Shown piece after piece: positions 1 to 5,344 of a stretch of DNA of 7,968 nt (position 1 is the first letter of the stretch; every line of letters starts with the position of its first letter). The stretch covers positions 1-7,968 of the forward strand of contig DAOVQG010000220.1 of assembly GCA_030628805.1 (NCBI GenBank), read 5' to 3'. The position numbers were made by a program, and so were the translations under genes. The notes beneath the pieces are model-generated. The model saw only the letters and a program-made list of their open reading frames with translations, had not been told where the DNA came from and did not search any database. This DNA comes from JAGMDK01 sp023128695. Its GTDB lineage: Bacteria; Planctomycetota; Phycisphaerae; UBA1845; Fen-1342.

Positions 1-71
1 ATGGGTGGCACGGCTGTGTCAGCCGTGTACAAGTCGCAGGTATTCACGGCCGACACGGCCGTGCCACCCAT
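1..71. repeat. Long imperfect palindrome at the window's left edge
   Basis: Two 27-nt arms, 1-27 and 45-71, are reverse complements at 25 of 27 positions, around a 17-nt centre. The outer part reads ATGGGTGGCACGG and returns as CCGTGCCACCCAT. One of the two mismatches would be a G-U pair in RNA. It has no GTAG head, so it is a different family from the 26-nt element nearby. A degenerate relative may lie at 5192-5212. The repeat starts at base 1, so it may continue to the left. Confidence 0.75.
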
Positions 72-136
72 CAACCGCCACAGACGCAAGAATCAAGCTG
101 AAGAGGCTTTATCCATCAATCGAGTAGCGACAGAGC

Positions 137-164
137 ACTAGAGACTAGAAACTGGAAACTAGAC
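137..164 (+). repeat. Heptamer tandem array, four units
   Basis: Four 7-nt units in a row read ACTAGAG, ACTAGAA, ACTGGAA and ACTAGAC. The last three units plus CTT (144-167) recur exactly, inverted, at 7855-7878. The variant third unit is in the same place in both arrays, so they are copies of one sequence rather than independent expansions. REP copy a begins 8 nt after the array. No function is evident. Confidence 0.7.
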
Positions 165-172
165 CTTGTTAT

Positions 173-198
173 CGGCCGGTACGGGGCCCGGCCGCTAC
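173..198 (-). repeat. REP-type element, copy a
   Basis: On the minus strand this reads GTAG, then stem CGGCCGG, an 8-nt middle, and stem CCGGCCG. A GTAG tetranucleotide just 5' of a short palindrome is the known hallmark of REP sequences handled by RAYT (REP-associated tyrosine) transposases. Identity with copy c covers 33 nt (172-204 and 401-433), so the repeat unit extends past the GTAG into GGAAAA. No RAYT gene lies in the window. Confidence 0.75.
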
Positions 199-210
199 TT
201 TTCCGATCTA

Positions 211-348
211 CTAACCTTCCGACTCCGGATCGGGCCAGCGCTGCTCTACGCTGATGCGCGGCCGGCTCGGCTCTTCAGACCGGCCGAAGAGGAAGCTGAA
301 GCTCGCCATCATCAAGACGAATCCAATGACCCAAAGCAGCGTGCTCAC
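211..348 (-). CDS. Possible 45-residue single-helix membrane microprotein
   Basis: I do not recognise this ORF. It starts with GTG at 348 and stops with TAG at 211-213. Residues 3-21 (TLLWVIGFVLMMASFSFLF) form one hydrophobic helix. A charged, proline-rich tail follows (GRSEEPSRPRISVEQRWPD). On the coding strand AGGA lies 9 nt before the GTG, a plausible but not strong ribosome binding site. The ORF lies in the space between REP copies a and b, on the same strand as the PKD-like gene ending 75 nt upstream, so it could be the second gene of that transcript. The clean N-in helix plus soluble tail argues for a real product. The small size, the GTG start and the repeat-rich setting argue against. 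It could also be a remnant of a longer gene. Confidence 0.4.
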   Translation of the reverse strand: MSTLLWVIGFVLMMASFSFLFGRSEEPSRPRISVEQRWPDPESEG

Positions 349-371
349 CTTATCTGTTCCTGTCTATAGTT

Positions 372-397
372 CGGCGGGCGCGGGGCCCGGCCGCTAC
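372..397 (-). repeat. REP-type element, copy b (diverged)
   Basis: On the minus strand it reads GTAG, CGGCCGG, 8 nt, CCCGCCG. The right arm has one change that is not compensated, so the stem is weaker than in the other copies. Only four bases (ATTT) separate it from copy c, in the same orientation, so b and c form a direct tandem pair between the PKD-like gene and the micro-ORF. Confidence 0.65.
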
Positions 398-401
398 ATT
401 T

Positions 402-427
402 CGGCCGGTACGGGGCCCGGCCGCTAC
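402..427 (-). repeat. REP-type element, copy c, overlapping a stop codon
   Basis: It is identical to copy a, and the identity extends to 401-433. Its GTAG head on the minus strand supplies the TAG stop codon (424-426) of the PKD-like gene. The preceding GGAAAA encodes part of the last three residues. Orientation matches copies a and b. Confidence 0.75.
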
Positions 428-1518
428 TTTTCCCAGCTTACGCCGAGTTGAATGATGCCGGGGATATTTTCGTCCGTATCCACCAGGAACTCGACCCACG
501 AGGCGGTTTCCTCGGGCTGGTGGAAGACCACGACGTAGTATTCGTAGCCCCGCTCCGACTTGCCCCCGCTCAAGTCGTAGTCTCCGCCGGTCACCTTGGT
601 GAAGGTCAGTTCCGTCGGCGATTTTATCCTGAACGCGGACTCGTATGTTTTCGTGTTCGTGACCCAGGCCTCGAAGTGGCCCAACAGGTAACCGTCGCGC
701 AGCTCGAAGCGGCGGCGCGCGGCGGGGGTGATCTTCAATTCCGGAGCCGGCAGGATGACAAACTCGACCGTATCCACGTCCTGCCGCCCGGACTCGTCGG
801 TTACGGTCAATTCAAACACGTACAACGCGGCTGACCAGCCCATCTCCTCGCTGAGCGGTAAGCCGCGGGCCACGGTCTTCGCTCTGTTCGGGCGTTTGAT
901 CTTCAGCGCCGCCGGGCCTCTGGTCTGCTTCCAGGAGTAAGAGAGCCGATCGCCGCGACTTCCCCGACCGTTCAGGGTCAACTCGTCCCAGCCGATCCAG
1001 ACGATGCGATCCGGGCCGGCGTCGGCGAGCAGGTACGGCCGGCTTTCCGGTTCCAATTCCGACTCAGCTTCCGATTCCCCCGCGCTGGGCGCAGAATCCG
1101 CGCTCGTTTCCTCAAGCTCGGTCGGCGGTGCCGCTCCCTGTTCAATCGCGAACTGTTCAACAACCTCATCCTGAGCAGCCGGCAAGCCATCCGTTGAGTC
1201 ATACAACTCTTCAAACACCTCGTCCGCGGAAGCGACGTTGCTCTTGTCGAGGCTATCTTCCTCACGACGCGTGTCTTCGGCGCCGGCAGTTCCAATGACG
1301 GCGAAACCGGTTTCCGTAGTGCTGGGGCCGATGTACACGTCACGGGGCGGGGCGGGACGGTAATATTGTGGGGGATTGTACTTACCGTCGTCTTCAGGGG
1401 CGTGGAAGGAAGCTTCCTGGGCTCCATCCCGAGCACTTGCGGACTTGGGCAAATACCCGCTGAAGATCATCAGGCTCACGCCGAGACTGAAGCAGACTAC
1501 GAACAGGACGGGCTTCAT
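424..1518 (-). CDS. Membrane-anchored or secreted protein with PKD-like (K319L/REJ-type) domain
   Basis: The product is 364 residues from the ATG at 1518. A GTG at 1530 would add four residues, but the ATG gives a standard signal start (MKPVLFVVCFSLGVSL). That hydrophobic segment is a signal peptide or an N-terminal anchor; there is no lipobox. Residues about 25-160 are low-complexity, with a Pro/Tyr patch and then a long Glu/Asp/Ser/Ala-rich acidic linker. Residues about 164-256 form a PKD-like beta domain: ADAGPDRIVW, LTLNGRGSRGDRLSYSWKQ, FELTVTDESG and VDTVEFVI follow the K319L/REJ pattern. The last 110 residues are beta-rich and unrecognised. The role is probably structural or adhesive at the envelope; no catalytic motif is seen. 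The stop codon lies inside REP copy c. A weak promoter-like pair (TTGGAC, 17 nt, ATTAAC on the minus strand) sits at 1567-1595. Confidence 0.85.
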   Translation of the reverse strand: MKPVLFVVCFSLGVSLMIFSGYLPKSASARDGAQEASFHAPEDDGKYNPPQYYRPAPPRDVYIGPSTTETGFAVIGTAGAEDTRREEDSLDKSNVASADEVFEELYDSTDGLPAAQDEVVEQFAIEQGAAPPTELEETSADSAPSAGESEAESELEPESRPYLLADAGPDRIVWIGWDELTLNGRGSRGDRLSYSWKQTRGPAALKIKRPNRAKTVARGLPLSEEMGWSAALYVFELTVTDESGRQDVDTVEFVILPAPELKITPAARRRFELRDGYLLGHFEAWVTNTKTYESAFRIKSPTELTFTKVTGGDYDLSGGKSERGYEYYVVVFHQPEETASWVEFLVDTDENIPGIIQLGVSWEK

Positions 1519-1676
1519 TGCTCTACTCACCCGCGGTAGACGCGACCGGACAGTAACGTTGTCCTAGTTAATTGATCGAAAACCTGCGCGTCCAAGAGCA
1601 GTAGAACAGCGACTTTTTTCCGCGGCCGATAAACTTGTTGTCCCGACGAGTCCGCCAACGGCAGCCGGCGGCCCCC

Positions 1677-1691
1677 ACGTTCGGAGAACGT
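1677..1691. repeat. Short perfect hairpin, ACGTTC stem
   Basis: ACGTTC, loop GGA, GAACGT: a perfect 6-bp stem with a triloop. It is GC-flanked and the first of four unlike palindromes in this gap. Only one copy is in the window, so its repeat status is an inference from the company it keeps. Confidence 0.35.
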
Positions 1692-1707
1692 AGGCCACCC
1701 GACGAAT

Positions 1708-1733
1708 GTAGCGGCCGGGCTCCGTACCGGCCG
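1708..1733 (+). repeat. REP-type element, copy d
   Basis: On the plus strand it reads GTAG, CGGCCGG, GCTCCGTA, CCGGCCG. It matches copy e exactly and differs from copies a and c by one base in the middle. Its orientation is opposite to a, b and c. It stands alone, about 190 nt upstream of the PKD-like gene's start. Confidence 0.75.
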
Positions 1734-1759
1734 AGAGCGTAGGCAAAGTGAGATAGTAT

Positions 1760-1778
1760 GTCGGGTAGATAGCCCGAC
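1760..1778. repeat. Short perfect hairpin, GTCGGG stem
   Basis: GTCGGG, 7-nt loop TAGATAG, CCCGAC. It lies 26 nt after REP copy d. It has a single copy in the window and neither strand has a U-tract after it, so a terminator role is unlikely. Confidence 0.35.
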
Positions 1779-1833
1779 CTAAGGTTACTTATCACCTTAT
1801 TTCTTTCGCGCAAGCAGTCTGAACGCGTTACAA

Positions 1834-1842
1834 TGTGGATAA
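1834..1842 (-). other. Single exact DnaA-box match
   Basis: TGTGGATAA on the plus strand is the exact complement of the TTATCCACA DnaA box. No second box, AT-rich unwinding element or dnaA/dnaN gene is nearby, so I do not read it as an origin. A nine-base match in 8 kb can easily be chance. Confidence 0.15.
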
Positions 1843-1848
1843 TCGATT

Positions 1849-1867
1849 GTGGAGCGCAGGGCTCCAC
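1849..1867. repeat. Short perfect hairpin, GTGGAGC stem
   Basis: GTGGAGC, loop GCAGG, GCTCCAC: a perfect 7-bp stem. Together with the hairpins at 1677, 1708 and 1760 it makes the left part of the gap a patchwork of unlike palindromes. It has one copy in the window. Confidence 0.4.
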
Positions 1868-1983
1868 CCGCTTTGATGTTTATGGAGGTGCGCGACTGAC
1901 ATAGAGACGCAGACGCTCAACAAGTAGCGTCAAGACAATCGTGGCTTCGGCCGCCATCTTGCTCTGAAAACTGGCAGTTCTCA

Positions 1984-2144
1984 GGACTCAAGACGCGTGA
2001 CCGGTGCCGCGTCCCGCAAGGGGCGCGGGCCGGGCCGCCTTTGAGTCCGGGCATGCCAGTGCCTCAGAGCAAGGGCGCGTTTCGGTTTCGCGCCCTCTTC
2101 TATTGGGTTAAAGCCCGCAGCCGCGGTGGTCACGCCGGCTGCGG
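1984..2144 (+). promoter_or_regulatory. Three consecutive stem-loops upstream of the PEP-CTERM gene
   Basis: Domain 1: GGACTCAA (1984-1991) pairs perfectly with TTGAGTCC (2041-2048). Inside it, CCGCGTCCC (2007-2015) pairs with GGGGCGCGG (2020-2028) through one G-U, capped by a GCAA (GNRA) tetraloop, and extended by 2001-2005 with 2029-2033 around one bulged G. Domain 2: AGGGCGCG (2072-2079) with CGCGCCCT (2089-2096), 9-nt loop, followed by a pyrimidine-rich CTTCTATT that could make it a weak terminator. Domain 3: CCGCAGCCG (2115-2123) with CGGCTGCGG (2136-2144). The start codon is 165 nt further on. I match it to no known riboswitch. It could be a cis-regulatory leader, a small RNA, or another repeat cluster. 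Confidence 0.4.
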
Positions 2145-2308
2145 AGGCAGATCGGGGAGCCAAACACACCGGAGGAGTGGAACGTCCCCGGGAAAGGAGG
2201 TGCCTGTCAACAGTACGCAGACCGTTCGGGTAATAAGGCCCGCGTCTTCGGTTGTCGGAGGCCGGGCGAGTTCTTCGGGTATTTCGCAAATGTCGAGAGG
2301 AGAAAGCT

Positions 2309-3007
2309 ATGACACATCCTGCAAAGAAGAATGCAATTGCTTGGACACTGGTTGTTGGGTTGGGGCTGGCGACGTCCGCTTCATCGCTGGCGGCGGAGTT
2401 CTACGATGATTTCGACGATGGCAACTGGGACGGATGGGCCGTTTACAATCCCTATGGCGACCCTGGAGACACATTGACTCCGGTGCTGGTGCCATCTCCA
2501 GAGGGCTGGGCCGTGCAGGGCGTTGGCAGTGGATACGGCTCACCTGAAGCTGCATACCTGGTTCATCCACTCCCCTTGAGTGGCGTTGTCGAATTGAGCA
2601 TCGAGATGCGGGCTAAGTCGGGCTCGGTGGCTCCAACTCACTCGACGTTGGCCCTTTTCAACGGAGACGATTACAATCAAGGTTACGACTACGGGGAAAA
2701 CGACTACGCGATGTTTTCCGTCAGGTACGATGGGGTGGAGGAGTACTTCGGCGAGTACCCCATCGACCACGAGTGGCATGACTTCAAGTGGACACGAGAT
2801 GCAGAGGGTTGGTGGTCGCTAAGTATCGACGCACAGCTTGTGCTGTCCAACTTCCTCCAGGACGTCACACTCACGTCCTTCGATGCCGTCGCCCTCACCG
2901 TCTGCCGCGAACACTCCGAAATCGAGTGGGTTCGCATCGTTCCTGAACCTGCCACGCTATCCCTCTTGACCTTGGGGGGCCTACTCCTCGCGAGACGGCG
3001 GCGCTAA
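2309..3007 (+). CDS. PEP-CTERM sorting-signal secreted protein with beta-sandwich-like body
   Basis: The product is 232 residues. The ATG at 2309 is chosen because AGGAG lies 6 nt upstream and a clean signal peptide follows (basic THPAKKN, then AWTLVVGLGLATSASSLAA, cleavage near residue 29). A TTG at 2252 would prepend 19 residues without an RBS. The mature body, residues 30-205, begins EFYDDFDDGNWDGW and is rich in Asp, Tyr and Trp with alternating strands. This resembles concanavalin/LamG-like or DUF1080-like folds, but no active site is evident. The C-terminus is a textbook PEP-CTERM tail: VPEPA at 211-215, a hydrophobic helix, then RRRR. Such tails are known to be cleaved by exosortase-type enzymes and sorted to the outer envelope or extracellular matrix. 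No exosortase is in the window. It appears monocistronic, with its own terminator. Confidence 0.9.
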   Translation: MTHPAKKNAIAWTLVVGLGLATSASSLAAEFYDDFDDGNWDGWAVYNPYGDPGDTLTPVLVPSPEGWAVQGVGSGYGSPEAAYLVHPLPLSGVVELSIEMRAKSGSVAPTHSTLALFNGDDYNQGYDYGENDYAMFSVRYDGVEEYFGEYPIDHEWHDFKWTRDAEGWWSLSIDAQLVLSNFLQDVTLTSFDAVALTVCREHSEIEWVRIVPEPATLSLLTLGGLLLARRRR

Positions 3008-3035
3008 CCGTTGCCCAAGCGCCAACGGAAAGGGC

Positions 3036-3068
3036 ACGGGTCGCTCCGATGGCGGAGCGGCCCGTTTT
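3036..3068 (+). terminator. Rho-independent terminator of the PEP-CTERM gene
   Basis: CGGGTCGCTCCG (3037-3048) pairs with CGGAGCGGCCCG (3053-3064) over 12 bp with one G-U, around loop ATGG, followed directly by TTTT (3065-3068). It lies 28 nt past the stop codon. Stem strength, position and U-tract all fit. Confidence 0.85.
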
Positions 3069-3141
3069 CATGCCGCATTAACCAAACCTTGACGGACGGG
3101 TGGCCCACGTTGTCTCAACGGCGCGTGTTTAGCATGCAAGC

Positions 3142-3231
3142 AGTCCCGGAGGGACGAAAGAGGTTAGCCCAGGGCGTAAGCCCTGGGAAGGCAGGTCCCC
3201 TTTCTACGTTAAGCCCCGGAGGGGCGACAGA
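3142..3231 (+). repeat. A-B-A composite hairpin element, left copy
   Basis: Three hairpins in order. A1: GTCCC, GGA, GGGAC (3143-3155). B1: CCCAGGGC, GTAA, GCCCTGGG (3168-3187). A2: GCCCC, GGA, GGGGC (3213-3225). The gaps between stems are 12 and 25 nt. A-type hairpins are followed by GACAGA-like sequence. The B loop GTAA is a GNRA tetraloop on this strand, which gives the element a direction. The right copy at 3253-3344 is its inverted counterpart with the same spacing. Confidence 0.75.
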
Positions 3232-3252
3232 ATCGTTCATCTTGGCGGCGTC

Positions 3253-3344
3253 TCTGTATCGCCCTTCCAGGGCTGTCATGGAAGGTTGCACATGTCTTCC
3301 AGGGGCTTACGCCCCTGGCTAACATCTGTCGCCCCTCCGGGGCT
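3253..3344 (-). repeat. A-B-A composite hairpin element, right (inverted) copy
   Basis: Read on the minus strand. A4: GCCCC, GGA, GGGGC (3331-3343). B2: CCAGGGGC, GTAA, GCCCCTGG (3299-3318). A3: GCCCT, GGA, AGGGC (3261-3273). The gaps of 12 and 25 nt equal those of the left copy. Stem sequences differ from the left copy by paired changes. It ends 33 nt past the stop of the GT-C/TPR gene and has no U-tract, so it may protect a 3' end rather than terminate. Confidence 0.75.
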
Positions 3345-3377
3345 GTTCACACACTATACACATACGGGGACGGGTGA

Positions 3378-5189
3378 TCAGCGTTGTTGGGCCCGCTGGA
3401 GGGCTTCGAGCTCGCGTCGTGTGGGGTTAGGATTTTGGGGGGCATCCTTGGCATTCAAGGCTTGCTGGTAGTGGTGGATGGCTTCGTCCAGCCGCCCGCG
3501 GTCGCGTAGGAATCTGGCCAGCTCGAGCCGAACTCTGTACAGGAAGGGCTTGCGGTCCACGGCTTCCCGCAAGTAGCGCTCAGCCTCCGCGGGACGCCCG
3601 AGGCGAATGAGAATCCCGGCCAGCTCGTGGCGGTAATCGACCCACTTCTTGGAAGGAAACGGCACTTTCGCGAGGGCCTCGTGGTAGGTCTCGACGGCGC
3701 CCTCAAGGTCACCCAGGCCGAACAACATCCGGGCCCGGGCTCCGACCGGGAGGTGCATGTCGGGCCGGGCGAGCGCAGCCAGGCGATAGTGCTCGGCGGC
3801 GGCGGCTTTGTTGCCCTCCCGGGCATACAGGTTGGCCAGATTGTACTGGCCGGGGAAACAGCCCGAATTCAGCGTCACGGTGTTGATCCAGAATGACTTG
3901 GCGTTCTTCCAGACCTGCGTGTTTTGCCGCCAACTGACAGCACCCAGCCCGGCGAGAACCACACATGCCAACGCGGTTGCGACGCCGGTCCCTAACAAAC
4001 GGATCTTGAATCGGCGGCGTACGAAGTCCGCCCCCGCCGCGACCCCCAGAAAAACGCCGATGCCGGCGATGTAGACGTAATGGTCGGCAACGAATGAATA
4101 CTGCGTATAGTTGAACGGGATCAGCCCCAGCATCGGTCCCAGGGACAACAGGAAATGTCCCATGCCCCACAGGGCGTGTCCGGAGAGCCGCCGACGGAGC
4201 TTCCAGACCATCAAGCCGGCGAGCGGCAAGGCTGCCAGGGCCGCCGCGAAGATCGGCCACGAGGCCTGGATGTCCCAGCGCGGGTGGATGCCGGGGAAAT
4301 TGACGGGTACGAACATCTTGCCGACGTAGAACCAGATCGCCCCGGCGGCGGCCAGTGGTCTGAGCAAGTCGTCGAGCGGCACCATCGAGGTTGAGTTTGC
4401 CTGTTCGACCAGTTGCGTGTGCCTGGCGGCGTACACCGCCAAGACGAGCAGCGGGAGAACCCGCGCCAGACTCTGCCACGACCAGCGGCGGAGTATCAGC
4501 CGGTCGCACAATAGTGCCGTCGCCGGCAGCGTCAGCACCGCCGTCTTGCTCAGCAGCCCCAGGATGAACAGCAGCAGGCTCAGGCCGTAGATCAGCCAGT
4601 TTCGCCGGCGGGTATTCCGTAGGTAGCAAGCGAGTGCCGGCAGATAGAACAGCGTGGACAGCACGTTCTTGCGTTCGGCGGCCCAGGCCACCGAGGCCAC
4701 GTTGATCGGATGCACGGCGAACAGCCCCGCGACCAGCCAGGCCGCCCACGGCCGCACGCCCAGCAGCCGCAGCACCCAGATGAGCAGGCCCGCGTTGAGT
4801 GCATGCAGGACCAGATTGGTCAGGTGATAGCCGCGCGGATTGAACTCCCACACCTGGTACTCCAGCCAATAACTGGAGAAGACCAGGGGGTAGTACTGCT
4901 CGTGTTCCAGCTTCGGGTCCCAGATTTTGGACAGCCCCGCCGGATCGGAGATGTAGCGGTTCTTCGTGATGTAGTCGGGGTCATCCCAGGTGACGAAACC
5001 GTTGTCGAGCGTCGGGAGGTAAACGACAACGGCGGCGGCCATTACCATCAATGCCGCGGCCCACCACTGCCACCACGGAGCGGCGGCGACCGGGAGCAAC
5101 TTGGGCGGCCCGACCGCCGGCTTGAGCGCCCGGCGAGACTTCTTGCCGGCCCCCTTCTTTTTGGAGACGGTTCTCACAGAGGCCAGCAT
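3378..5189 (-). CDS. GT-C (TMTC/PMT-like) multipass membrane protein with C-terminal TPRs
   Basis: The product is 603 residues. After a basic cytoplasmic head (KKKGAGKKSRR) come about nine to eleven membrane helices between residues 40 and 420. The first extracytoplasmic loop has NGFVTWDDPDYI with the acidic pair D69-D70, the place of the catalytic or metal-binding acids in GT-C glycosyltransferases. Further family-like blocks are YHLTNLVLHALNAGLL (121-136), FAVHPINVASVAWAAERKNV (157-176), LLSKTAVLTLP (212-222), YVGKMFVPVNFPGIHP (288-303) and DHYVYIAGIG (369-378). Residues about 440-580 form three to four TPR units, as in bacterial TMTC-like proteins. The likely role is transfer of a sugar from a lipid-linked donor to envelope proteins or polymers; the substrate is unknown. 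No good Shine-Dalgarno precedes the ATG at 5189, and V5 (GTG) is an alternative start. It is convergent with the PEP-CTERM gene, whose product could be a client (speculative). Confidence 0.85.
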   Translation of the reverse strand: MLASVRTVSKKKGAGKKSRRALKPAVGPPKLLPVAAAPWWQWWAAALMVMAAAVVVYLPTLDNGFVTWDDPDYITKNRYISDPAGLSKIWDPKLEHEQYYPLVFSSYWLEYQVWEFNPRGYHLTNLVLHALNAGLLIWVLRLLGVRPWAAWLVAGLFAVHPINVASVAWAAERKNVLSTLFYLPALACYLRNTRRRNWLIYGLSLLLFILGLLSKTAVLTLPATALLCDRLILRRWSWQSLARVLPLLVLAVYAARHTQLVEQANSTSMVPLDDLLRPLAAAGAIWFYVGKMFVPVNFPGIHPRWDIQASWPIFAAALAALPLAGLMVWKLRRRLSGHALWGMGHFLLSLGPMLGLIPFNYTQYSFVADHYVYIAGIGVFLGVAAGADFVRRRFKIRLLGTGVATALACVVLAGLGAVSWRQNTQVWKNAKSFWINTVTLNSGCFPGQYNLANLYAREGNKAAAAEHYRLAALARPDMHLPVGARARMLFGLGDLEGAVETYHEALAKVPFPSKKWVDYRHELAGILIRLGRPAEAERYLREAVDRKPFLYRVRLELARFLRDRGRLDEAIHHYQQALNAKDAPQNPNPTRRELEALQRAQQR

Positions 5190-5191
5190 AT

Positions 5192-5212
5192 CACGGCGGC
5201 TGTGCCGTGTCA
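5192..5212. repeat. Hairpin abutting the GT-C/TPR start codon, possible degenerate repeat
   Basis: CACGGC (5192-5197), 6-nt loop, GCCGTG (5204-5209) is a perfect 6-bp stem that begins 2 nt upstream of the start codon on the minus strand. The surrounding sequence aligns about 16 of 21 with the reverse strand of the palindrome at 1-71. If folded in RNA it would cover the ribosome binding region, where no Shine-Dalgarno is seen. Confidence 0.35.
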
Positions 5213-5281
5213 GCGGTGCTTGCGAGTCACGCCGAGCAGGGGTGTGACCATTTTTGTGGCAACGGCAACTCTATGGAGAGT

Positions 5282-5300
5282 AGGAGGTTTGCCCTCCCAA
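5282..5300. repeat. Decayed half-copy of the GGGAGGGC repeat
   Basis: This segment starts AGGAGG and ends GCCCTCCCAA. It matches the right arm of the large palindrome (5392-5410) at 16 of 19 positions. It appears to be an eroded half of the same element, left of an AT-rich tract. Confidence 0.5.
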
Positions 5301-5340
5301 TTTAGTGTTATTGGTTGTTAGTTATTAAAGCAATTTCAAG
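5299..5340 (-). promoter_or_regulatory. AT-rich tract, candidate promoter region for the GT-C/TPR gene
   Basis: These 42 bases are strikingly AT-rich for this GC-rich window and lie between two copies of the GGGAGGGC repeat, 110-150 nt upstream of the gene's start. On the minus strand TTGCTT and TAACAC are spaced 17 nt apart, but each matches the sigma-70 hexamers at only 3 of 6 positions. Location and composition suggest a promoter; the hexamers alone do not. Confidence 0.25.
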
Positions 5341-5344
5341 AAAA

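Larger units (their letters stand above)
1519..2308. other. 790-bp divergent intergenic region, repeat mosaic plus structured leader
   Basis: I find no convincing gene here. Open frames on both strands run through palindromes and lack coding character. The left two thirds (1655-1867) contain at least four different short palindromes, listed separately. The right third (1984-2144) holds three strong stem-loops. Promoters for both divergent genes must lie in here, but no sigma-70-like pair stands out. An exact Shine-Dalgarno-like AAAGGAGGTG at 2193-2202 has no start codon at normal spacing. Confidence 0.6.

Noticed and set aside
173..427. CRISPR-like array from REP copies a, b and c
   Set aside because: Spacings are 173 and 4 nt, the unit is a GTAG-headed palindrome found elsewhere in both orientations, and no cas gene is present.
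1834..1842. Replication origin
   Set aside because: Only one DnaA box, without clustering, an unwinding element or origin-associated genes.
1564..1867. Minus-strand frames of 60 and 99 residues
   Set aside because: Both translate a patchwork of palindromes including REP copy d; no RBS or protein-like pattern.
2252..2308. N-terminal extension of the PEP-CTERM protein from a TTG start
   Set aside because: No ribosome binding site, and it would bury the signal peptide; the ATG at 2309 has AGGAG at ideal spacing.
2041..2409. 122-residue plus-strand frame across the PEP-CTERM start
   Set aside because: It overlaps the signal-peptide region of a well-supported gene in another frame, crosses two perfect stem-loops and has no domain.
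3011..3471. Two plus-strand open frames (103 and 61 residues) after the PEP-CTERM gene
   Set aside because: They run through the terminator and the palindromic composite; their sequence is translated repeat, and the second overlaps the GT-C/TPR gene's end.
3709..4869. 386-residue alternative frame within the GT-C/TPR gene
   Set aside because: It is an out-of-frame shadow: Gly/Arg/Ala-rich with no motifs, while the overlapping frame has membrane helices and TPRs.
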